From Bacteroidota bacterium (GTDB lineage Bacteria; Bacteroidota; Bacteroidia; Bacteroidales; CG2-30-32-10): DNA of 5,638 bases. The stretch spans positions 1 to 5,638 of the forward strand of contig JAAXXA010000216.1 of NCBI GenBank assembly GCA_013334735.1, given 5' to 3'. The translations under genes were made by a program, and so were the position numbers. The stretch's first letter is position 1. Every line of letters starts with the position of its first letter. The notes under the pieces are model-generated. The model was not told where the DNA came from. It was given only the letters and a program-made list of their open reading frames with translations, and ran no database searches. This document shows, piece after piece, positions 1 to 5,167 of the stretch.

Positions 1-1542
1 ATACACCCACTGTCCTGCTTGATAAATTGAGGGTATTGGAGTCAGAACTGAACGGTCCGAAATTTGTATTTTATTTACAACCGGCATAGTTTTTTGAAAA
101 GACCAACCAACAATTGCACCTTCCGAACTACCAACTCTGTTCTCAATACTTAAGGGTGTAAAAGAAAAGCGATCAGTAATATTATCTTTTAACATCGGGA
201 AAACAGAACCCGAAATTACTTCTATAATACAATCCTCTAATTCATTGCAAAACTCGTCAAGCCAAGCTGCTTCTTGAATTTTTTTAAATAAATCGTATTC
301 CATAAGCAAACTGATAATTATGCCGGTTTTACCCGTAGGAACCAGCTCTGAATCTTTAAGACCGGGAATAGAAATCTCATAAGTATTTAACCTTGTAAAT
401 TTTTCAAGCCATCTAAGAATATCATCTTTACTAACTTTTTCAAAAATATTTAACAATTCGTCAAGTTCTTCACGATGAGTTTCTCCCAATCCTACTTTAG
501 AAGGGGTGTAAAAGAAATGTCCATGTGCAATTTTTTTGAAAATTTCGATTGGCACATTAACTTCTAAAAACAGAGAAAAAACAGAATCTGTGCCCCTGTT
601 TTTAAGCATATTGCTTTTTGTATACTCAATTTTTGTTTTGATTTTTTGAGAAAAACCATCTATTACTAGTGATTTATAAAGTGTTTTTAAATCTGCAGCC
701 CAGATAATATTTTCATATTTATAAATGCTGTTGTTTTGGTCTCTGACCTTGCATTTATCAGCCATTACTTCAATAATTTTTGTTTCAGTCTTTATTTCTC
801 CTCCATATTCAAGTATTTTGTTTTTTATGGCTTCCGATAGTTTTCCTACTCCTCCTTTAGGGTAAAAATAATCGAGATACAAGGAAAAATAGCTCAATGC
901 AAAAAAAGCAGGTGTATTTTTAAAAAAATGTTGAGCAATCATATCCCTAAGTGATGGATTTTTTACGATTGTTTTTAAATACTCTTCAATAGGCATATTC
1001 ATCCTATTTATCTTTCCCACAGTAAAAATAAATTTAGGAAGCCATGGTAAAAGTTTTTTAAAAAAGTATTTTTTGTCATTTTTCAAATCTTTAAACACTG
1101 GATTTTCTATGCCATATAGCACGTCCATGTGCCTCATTATTTTTCTAATGATTTTTAAAATAGAATCAACATCAGATTCACTTTCAGGAAATAATTTTAC
1201 AAGAAGCTCCCTGTATTTGTTTAAATCATTTATTGTTTCAATATCTATAATTTCATTTTCTATCCCTAAAGACACCGGGCTTTTAGCAACTTCGAGATTA
1301 ATATTCAAATCCTTTAACATCGCGAAAATAATGCCTGCATCTTCCAATGCTCTTACTCCGGCTTCAAACTGAAAACCATTATGAGTAAAGGAGTTAACCA
1401 AGCCTCCTAACTCTTTATTTTGTTCAATTAGCAACACTTTTCTTCCTGCTCGGGAAAGATAAACAGCCGAAGTCAATCCGGCGATACCTCCTCCAACAAC
1501 AATTGTATTGTATGTATTTTCAATGAAATTCTTATTTTCCAT
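1..1542 (-). CDS. FAD-dependent oxidoreductase of the phytoene desaturase / carotenoid isomerase / RetSat family, C-terminus cut by window edge
   Basis: Continuous reading frame of 514 codons from ATG at 1542 to the window edge, with no stop. An N-terminal dinucleotide-binding fold is clear: VVGGGIAGL at residues 15-23 gives GxGxxG (G17, G19, G22), followed by the acidic end of strand 2 (LLIE, E40) and a GG pair at 46-47. FYPKGGVGKL at 226-235 matches the P-x-GG motif of CrtI/CRTISO-type proteins. AGQW at 509-512 is the start of the C-terminal FAD-contacting motif, so probably only a few tens of residues are missing. The family (COG1233-like) desaturates, isomerises or saturates polyenes and other hydrophobic substrates; the actual reaction here is unknown. 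It starts 8 bases after the SDR stop, has no Shine-Dalgarno site, and is the last visible gene of the four-gene operon. The family assignment is firm and the substrate is not; a function in carotenoid synthesis is not implied. Confidence 0.88.
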   Translation of the reverse strand, partial: MENKNFIENTYNTIVVGGGIAGLTSAVYLSRAGRKVLLIEQNKELGGLVNSFTHNGFQFEAGVRALEDAGIIFAMLKDLNINLEVAKSPVSLGIENEIIDIETINDLNKYRELLVKLFPESESDVDSILKIIRKIMRHMDVLYGIENPVFKDLKNDKKYFFKKLLPWLPKFIFTVGKINRMNMPIEEYLKTIVKNPSLRDMIAQHFFKNTPAFFALSYFSLYLDYFYPKGGVGKLSEAIKNKILEYGGEIKTETKIIEVMADKCKVRDQNNSIYKYENIIWAADLKTLYKSLVIDGFSQKIKTKIEYTKSNMLKNRGTDSVFSLFLEVNVPIEIFKKIAHGHFFYTPSKVGLGETHREELDELLNIFEKVSKDDILRWLEKFTRLNTYEISIPGLKDSELVPTGKTGIIISLLMEYDLFKKIQEAAWLDEFCNELEDCIIEVISGSVFPMLKDNITDRFSFTPLSIENRVGSSEGAIVGWSFQKTMPVVNKIQISDRSVLTPIPSIYQAGQWVY

Positions 1543-1550
1543 AAATTGAT

Positions 1551-2510
1551 TTAACTTTTTAATCCAGTAATTGTTAAACTTTTATCCCATAATTCTAATG
1601 CAACTTCTCTGTCTATAGCTGGTGGTGCAGGATCTTCTTCTGTAGTTAAATTAAAGAATTTTCCGCTTATAGCTTCAATATCCTTGGATGCACCCAGAAA
1701 ATATAACGCTTCTGCCGATATTAAAGGTGATTTTAATGTTTTGTCTAATAAATTCTTTTTTAGCCAACGATAAACAAGCCCATTTTCCTGTCCTGTATCA
1801 GTCTTAACCGCACCTGGATGCATTGTTATAATGGAAACTCCCGAGTTTTTAAAATGATCATTAAAAACGAGCATTGATAAAAGTTGCGCTACTTTTGCAG
1901 TTCCGTAGCTTTTTAAGCCAGAATAACGGCGCTTATCCCAATTCAAATCATCAAGTCGAATGCCCCATGCCGCAAAGCGATGACCTTCAGAGCCAACCAT
2001 GATAATTCGAGATTTTTCTTGAGATTTTAATTTATCTGTTAAGAGGTAATTGATGACAAAAGATGAAAGGTAGTGCACCGCAAAAACCTTTTCTAGTCCA
2101 TCAGGTGTTAATTCCTTTTTGGTTAAATAAACACCTGCATTATGAATTAATACATCAATAGAAATTTCAAGTCTTGAAAGATGATTTGCAACAGCATAAA
2201 TGTCTTTCAAAATGCATAAATCAGCAATAATATAATCACATTTTACATTAAACTCTTTTTCTATTTCATTTTTTAATTTTTCCGATTTCTGAATATTTCT
2301 ATTAACACAAATCAAGTTTGCTCCATGGCTAGCATATTTTCGAGCAGTATGGTATCCTATGCCAGAAGTTGCACCAGTTATTACAACAAGTTTATTGTTA
2401 AAATTATCAGTGCAAATCTTTGGATCTAAGCGATTATTTTTAATCATCGCATATATATTAGACCATTCATACTCTTTAAAATATTTAAAGAATTTATTTT
2501 TGTTACTCAT
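1551..2510 (-). CDS. Short-chain dehydrogenase/reductase, retinol dehydrogenase / WWOX-like type
   Basis: A 319-residue classical SDR. Counting from a TTG three codons further upstream (position 2519), the cofactor motif TGATSGIG is at 48-55, HNAG at 126-129, the catalytic serine is S177 (in VGSEGH), and the active-site YGTAK gives Y205 and K209. MHPGAVKTD at 233-241 is the PG motif after strand 6. The EKVFAVHYLSSF segment and the post-serine GH are typical of the retinol dehydrogenase/WWOX-like branch, which oxidises or reduces hydrophobic alcohols and aldehydes with NAD(P). The position where this branch usually has the tetrad Asn (VNHLGHF) is His149 here. I prefer ATG at 2510 to TTG at 2519: ATG is the better start codon, and it falls one base after the upstream TGA, a normal coupled junction with GGGTGA just ahead. 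About 40 residues precede the Rossmann fold, as in RDH-like proteins. Substrate unknown. Confidence 0.92.
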   Translation of the reverse strand: MSNKNKFFKYFKEYEWSNIYAMIKNNRLDPKICTDNFNNKLVVITGATSGIGYHTARKYASHGANLICVNRNIQKSEKLKNEIEKEFNVKCDYIIADLCILKDIYAVANHLSRLEISIDVLIHNAGVYLTKKELTPDGLEKVFAVHYLSSFVINYLLTDKLKSQEKSRIIMVGSEGHRFAAWGIRLDDLNWDKRRYSGLKSYGTAKVAQLLSMLVFNDHFKNSGVSIITMHPGAVKTDTGQENGLVYRWLKKNLLDKTLKSPLISAEALYFLGASKDIEAISGKFFNLTTEEDPAPPAIDREVALELWDKSLTITGLKS

Positions 2511-2511
2511 A

Positions 2512-2985
2512 TCACCCAAATTTCTTTTTCATAAATTTTCTATAAATCTTACCAAATCGTGGAATATTATCAAAAATATCTCCCCACAAATCATAATAAT
2601 CTCTTTGTTCAATAATTTTACCATCTGAATTTATCCTGATTCTACTATTACCAAACAATAATGAACTCGGATATTTTTTAAAACTAAGAGTCATTTCCCA
2701 TTCAAGAAAAATAACATCATCGTTCATTGCTGAATTAACAATATTCATTTTCAAATCCTTTGATCGCCTACTCAATCGCTCTGTCATAGCAGTAAAATCA
2801 TCAATACCTCGTATCTCTTGAATAGAATCTCTAAAATGAATATTCTTATCGTAATAGGGCAAAATATGCGACCAATCCGGCTTACCTTCGGTATTATATG
2901 TTTTTGACCACAATTCTTTTACTGTTTGAATTGAAGTTATTTTTCTATTAAAAAAATCCGATTCATTTAGTTTAATTTTATCCAT
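2512..2985 (-). CDS. SnoaL/NTF2-like (nuclear transport factor 2 fold) protein
   Basis: A 157-residue soluble protein without signal peptide or membrane segment. It fits the cone-shaped NTF2/SnoaL fold: helical start with W26, then YYDKNIHFRDS at 44-54 and an IRG turn at 58-60, a pattern common in SnoaL-like proteins (Y-x4-F-x-D then G). Strands follow with LEWEM at 94-98, and the end is GKIIEQRDYYDLWGDIF at 122-138 with an IPRFGKIYRKF tail. The RDYYDLW plus IP-x-FG-x-(I/V) ending is what I recall from NTF2-like proteins encoded next to SDR and FAD oxidoreductase genes in proteobacterial lipid-modification clusters; that comparison is from memory. Family members act as isomerases, cyclases or ligand binders, and no catalytic role is assigned here. 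It starts 19 bases after the DUF2141 gene, and its TGA is one base from the SDR start, implying translational coupling. Confidence 0.82.
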   Translation of the reverse strand: MDKIKLNESDFFNRKITSIQTVKELWSKTYNTEGKPDWSHILPYYDKNIHFRDSIQEIRGIDDFTAMTERLSRRSKDLKMNIVNSAMNDDVIFLEWEMTLSFKKYPSSLLFGNSRIRINSDGKIIEQRDYYDLWGDIFDNIPRFGKIYRKFMKKKFG

Positions 2986-3004
2986 TGTTTGATTTTATTT
3001 AAAC

Positions 3005-3421
3005 TCAATAATATGTTGGTGTACATTTCATCGTAATATTATTAATTAGTGCAAAAATAGTTTTTTTAAAAGGGGGTGGCCCAAAAGTGCCTGCTGCATT
3101 ATTTGAAAAACCGAACCCTTCTGAAGGTATTCCAACCCAATTTGTGTCTAAATTTAAATTTTTATTTTCATCATGGAAGTATTTGAAAGCGTATTTCCCC
3201 GGCTCAAGATTTTCTATTTTAATAATGCATTTATTCCCTATTATGACTTGGCTATTACCCTTTATTTTGATTTCTTTTTCATTACATAGTTCAACAAGTA
3301 TTTGCCCATTGCTATTTCTTAAGCCATTTATTTCAATTGTCAAATTAAGCTGACAGAAAGAATTCAATTGTATGACAAATGAAAACAACAACATAAAAAA
3401 TAAGTTTTTCATAATAATCAT
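3005..3421 (-). CDS. Exported DUF2141 protein
   Basis: A 138-residue small exported protein. The N-terminus has a lysine and a hydrophobic run (K5, then LFFMLLFSFVI at 7-17) ending near SFC-Q at 21-24. This looks like a signal peptidase I signal; the residues before C23 do not form a lipobox. The mature part is a single DUF2141 domain (PF09912): NG-x-ILVEL at 38-45, LEPGKYAFKYFHDENKN at 72-88, LDTNWVGIPSEGFGFSNN at 91-108 and FGPPPFKK at 113-120, followed by a last beta strand. These are the hallmark PG-x-YA, HDEN-x-N and GIP-x-EG-x-GFSN motifs. Function of the family is unknown; a periplasmic or outer-membrane-facing beta-sandwich is likely. Met4 (ATG at 3412) gives a more typical MKN start and is a good alternative to ATG at 3421. 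It is the first gene of the four-gene operon, so the promoter should lie in the preceding palindromic block. Confidence 0.85.
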   Translation of the reverse strand: MIIMKNLFFMLLFSFVIQLNSFCQLNLTIEINGLRNSNGQILVELCNEKEIKIKGNSQVIIGNKCIIKIENLEPGKYAFKYFHDENKNLNLDTNWVGIPSEGFGFSNNAAGTFGPPPFKKTIFALINNITMKCTPTYY

Positions 3422-3445
3422 CTGATTTTTCGCTTCTTAATATGA

Positions 3446-3574
3446 CACCTAACGGTTTACAGATTTGCGATGAGTGGGCTTTTGAGTAAAAAATTTATGC
3501 AGTGAACTGAACTTTATGTAACCACAAAAATGTCTGCGGAGTACACCCCCCTATTGCTAATTTGCTGTTAGTGG
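3446..3574. repeat. Imperfect palindrome with CTAAC/GTTAG ends, attC-like, in the 250-base gap 3422-3671
   Basis: The gap between the SMR gene and the DUF2141 gene holds no credible reading frame. On the plus strand ACCTAAC at 3447-3453 is mirrored by GTTAG at 3567-3571. Further in, ATTTGCGAT (3463-3471) partly pairs with ATTGCTAAT (3553-3561; 7 of 9 on antiparallel comparison), and GTGGG (3474-3478) faces the C-run at 3546-3551. Read on the minus strand, the direction of the genes, the distal end is GTTAGGT, which fits the integron core GTTRRRY, while the proximal end (CACTAAC) misses RYYYAAC at the first base. The span of about 125 bases is within the usual attC range. CTGTTAGT also recurs at 3602-3609. 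The inverted symmetry is seen directly; the attC reading is an inference. Confidence 0.45.
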
Positions 3575-3671
3575 CTGCCGTTCTTGCCCTTAGTTGGTCG
3601 TCTGTTAGTTTTATCATAATATTTGTCTGCTCATCATTTCCTAAATGAAAATGTGTTTGTCCTAATATTTT

Positions 3672-3997
3672 TTAGTGAGAAACTGCTTTTAGTCCTACAA
3701 TAGAGCCAATTAATGTAGCAATGAAAAATAGTCGCAGGAAAGTTGCTGGTTCTTTAAATACCAAAATCCCAACTAGAACAGTTCCAACTGCTCCAATTCC
3801 TGTCCACACTGCATAAGCAGTCCCGATTGGCAAAGTTTGAGTTGCTTTAATTAAAAGTCCCATACTTACAGAAAGAGCAATAAAAAACCTACATACCATA
3901 AATACATGTCGTTTCCCGTAGTTTCTTTCGCTTTTCCCAAACAGAAAGCAAAAGCTACTTCGAATAATCCTGCAATAATTAAAATAATCCAATTCAT
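3672..3997 (-). pseudogene. sugE: SugE/Gdx-type small multidrug resistance (SMR) transporter, single-base frameshift
   Basis: Reading from ATG at 3997 gives MNWIILIIAGLFEVAFAFCL and on to YVGF, then leaves frame and stops at 3866 after 43 residues. The -1 frame continues with FIALSVSMGLLIKATQTLPIG to the TAA at 3672. Joined, the two parts make a normal 108-residue SMR protein with four membrane helices, the membrane-embedded glutamate E13 in helix 1, and GTAYAVWTGIGAVGT at about 59-73, the signature of the SugE/Gdx guanidinium-exporter subtype, ending LKAVSH like E. coli SugE. SMR proteins work as antiparallel dimers exchanging protons for cations. The break is in a run of six T (3887-3882) where seven would keep frame. 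No other lesion is visible. Options are a recent mutation, a homopolymer sequencing error, or recoding, because T TTT TTA is correctly phased for -1 slippage. An in-frame alternative start at 3992 lacks helix 1 and is not credible. The leader is A-rich with no Shine-Dalgarno site. Confidence 0.9.
3882..3888 (-). other. T TTT TTA heptamer at the SMR frame break (possible -1 slippery site)
   Basis: Coding-strand sequence GGT TTT TTA TTG. In the upstream frame the heptamer T_TTT_TTA (3887 to 3881) has the X_XXY_YYZ phasing of classical -1 frameshift sites. A -1 slip here would restore the whole conserved SMR protein at 108 residues, with only F39 becoming Leu, because the next codons become ATT GCT CTT. 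The zero-frame stop comes four codons later at 3868-3866. I see no strong downstream hairpin that would stimulate slippage; only a weak AT-rich stem (CTTT...AAAG) follows. The heptamer and its phase are observed; recoding is an inference and simple mutation is at least as likely. Confidence 0.4.
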
Positions 3998-4041
3998 TTT
4001 TTATTTTTATATCGTTTTATAATTGTCGTTTAGCGTCTAAT

Positions 4042-4064
4042 TGCAACTCTTGCCAATGGTTGCA
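4042..4064. repeat. Small hairpin TGCAAC/GTTGCA upstream of the SMR gene
   Basis: TGCAAC at 4042-4047 and GTTGCA at 4059-4064 form a perfect 6-base-pair stem, with an inner TTG/CAA that could extend it across a 2x2 mismatch. It lies about 45 bases before the SMR start and on the minus strand would be in the leader or promoter region. There is no T-run after it, so it does not look like a terminator. It may be part of the larger structured block covering 4020-4222. Confidence 0.4.
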
Positions 4065-4098
4065 CTGTCAGTTTGCACGGTTGTTACTACGACGGTTC

Positions 4099-4212
4099 GG
4101 CGCTTGCTGTTCGGTGGCGTTGTTTAGCACTGTCGTTTCCACAAAGTGCCACTGTTTAAATTATTACTTTTCTGTCCTACGAGCCACTATTCCGCCACTG
4201 ACAGCAAACGCC
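4099..4212. repeat. Long imperfect inverted repeat (20-21 base arms), attC-like, in the 233-base gap 3998-4230
   Basis: The arms are 4099-4119 and 4193-4212. Read towards each other they share GGCG-Y-TTGCTGT, then a one-base bulge and a mismatch, then GTGGCG, so about 18 positions pair. They enclose 73 bases that contain a further small inverted repeat, GCACT (4127-4131) with AGTGC (4145-4149). The block is visibly richer in G and C than the flanking genes. It lies directly after the secreted-protein gene and before the SMR gene, with TGTTATGGGC at 4213-4222 immediately outside the right arm. There is no reading frame of note in the gap. It could be an attC-like recombination site, a mobile palindromic element or a structured RNA; no canonical GTTRRRY core was found at either edge. 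Confidence 0.65.
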
Positions 4213-4230
4213 TGTTATGGGCTGTAAATA

Positions 4231-5088
4231 TCATTCTTTCACAATTTTTGTCATGACTGTCTTGTTGATATTACTAAATTTTAAAATATAAATACCTTTT
4301 GCAAGTCCACTTATGTCAATATCCGTTTCACTTTGCTGAAATGATTGCATTATGAGGAGTTGTCCTTGTATATTGTATATATATATCACATCATCTTTTC
4401 TCCATGGAATGGCATCAATTATTATCTTTTCAGTCGCAGGATTTGGATATACATTTATTATATCATTCTCTAAATTATATTGTTCTGTGGATGCAGGAAT
4501 TTTTCCACTAGATGCATATTCAGTCAATGAAAAAATTGTATCTAAATAATTATAAAATGAGAGTTTTGCCCACCCAAGAACAGTATCTGATAGTCCACAT
4601 AATCTTAAACCTAAATATCCAGTAATATTTGCCCATGCACCTAAAGTTTGTTGTGTGTTCATACAGTTTACCGGTACTGATGCTACAAAATATCCATATA
4701 ACCCCATATTTTGATTAGACCATATTGAATCATTTTTATACAATGTGTCACCTAATTGTTTAGGCACTGGAAATAAATAATCTTTCATTGAAACGTAGTT
4801 ATTATTATTGGTGAAGGTAATTTCGACATCATGTTTTGTCACTATGCAATATTGAGAAATAGTCATGGTTTCAAAAAATCCTTTAATGACAAAATCAGTG
4901 GTTCCATTACTATCTATGTCTAATCCATAATGTGAGCCAACATAATTGGTTTTAATTCTATGATTATTCACTGTATCACCAATAATAATATAATTCTGAG
5001 CAATAATATTATTAGTAATTAATAATATCAAAATTGACAAAAATTTATTTTTCACAATAACTATTTTTGAAAATTTATATAATATCAT
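4231..5088 (-). CDS. Secreted protein of unknown function with type IX secretion C-terminal sorting domain
   Basis: A 285-residue protein with a signal peptide and a Por-type sorting domain. The hydrophobic run FLSILILLITNNIIAQ (16-31) predicts signal peptidase cleavage near A30. The middle part (about 32-200) looks like an all-beta secreted domain: it includes GLDIDSNGTTDFVIKG at 55-70, the D-x-D-x-NG-x-xDF pattern common in Bacteroidota exoproteins, and GLRL...DTVLGWAKLSF at 160-178. Three cysteines sit at 81, 142 and 164. The sorting domain starts at NVYPNPATEKIIID (212-225), continues with VIYIYNIQGQLL (234-245) and LAKGIYILKF (262-271), and ends TKIVKE. Type A domains of this kind direct proteins through the Por machinery to the outer surface. 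A GTG at 5055 (codon 12) would give a neater MKNKFLSIL signal peptide, and a TATAAT at 5105-5100 lies closer to promoter distance for that start; the ATG at 5088 also works. No enzyme motif was recognised. Confidence 0.85.
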   Translation of the reverse strand: MILYKFSKIVIVKNKFLSILILLITNNIIAQNYIIIGDTVNNHRIKTNYVGSHYGLDIDSNGTTDFVIKGFFETMTISQYCIVTKHDVEITFTNNNNYVSMKDYLFPVPKQLGDTLYKNDSIWSNQNMGLYGYFVASVPVNCMNTQQTLGAWANITGYLGLRLCGLSDTVLGWAKLSFYNYLDTIFSLTEYASSGKIPASTEQYNLENDIINVYPNPATEKIIIDAIPWRKDDVIYIYNIQGQLLIMQSFQQSETDIDISGLAKGIYILKFSNINKTVMTKIVKE

Positions 5089-5109
5089 ACTTTAAAGACA
5101 TTATAATTT

Positions 5110-5165
5110 ATTGCCTATAACTTGTGGCTTGTAACTTATCCCTTGTGCCTTATGCCTTATTTACC
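5110..5165. repeat. Degenerate heptanucleotide tandem array, consensus RTNNCTT (plus strand)
   Basis: Six consecutive 7-base units fit RTNNCTT without exception between 5117 and 5158 (for example GTGGCTT, GTAACTT, GTGCCTT, ATGCCTT), with a partly matching unit on each side at 5110-5116 and 5159-5165. Positions 3 and 4 vary freely while the other five are fixed or purine. On the transcribed strand the unit reads AAGNNAY. The array fills most of the 79-base gap between the dipeptidase stop and the secreted-protein gene. It is non-coding, does not form a hairpin, and its period is too short for CRISPR. Confidence 0.75.
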
Positions 5166-5167
5166 CT

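Noticed and set aside
1073..1372. Plus-strand reading frame of 99 codons
   Set aside because: It is antisense to the FAD oxidoreductase, whose minus-strand frame is continuous and matches a known family; the plus-strand product has no recognisable motif.
2359..2628. Plus-strand reading frame of 89 codons
   Set aside because: It overlaps the SDR and NTF2-like genes on the opposite strand, has no family features, and its hydrophobicity is a by-product of AT-rich antisense sequence.
3087..3353. Plus-strand reading frame of 88 codons
   Set aside because: Antisense shadow of the DUF2141 gene, which has clear conserved motifs on the minus strand.
3480..3520. Bacteroidota-type promoter (TTG and TAnnTTTG) for the DUF2141 operon
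   Set aside because: A TAAATTTT resembling the -7 box exists on the minus strand, but the nearest TTG is too far upstream, so the match is not convincing in AT-rich sequence.
3634..3648. Hairpin TCATTT-CCT-AAATGA shortly after the SMR stop, considered as a terminator
   Set aside because: The stem is only 6 base pairs and AT-rich, and in the direction of transcription no T-run follows it.
3672..3992. SMR gene as an intact 106-residue protein starting at 3992
   Set aside because: Its first 35 or so residues are out of frame with the family; true SMR helix 1 sequence is encoded in the frame starting at 3997.
4352..4549. Plus-strand reading frame of 65 codons
   Set aside because: Antisense to the sorting domain of the secreted protein; no independent support.
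5110..5165. CRISPR-like array
   Set aside because: The 7-base period leaves no room for repeats and spacers, and no cas genes are present.
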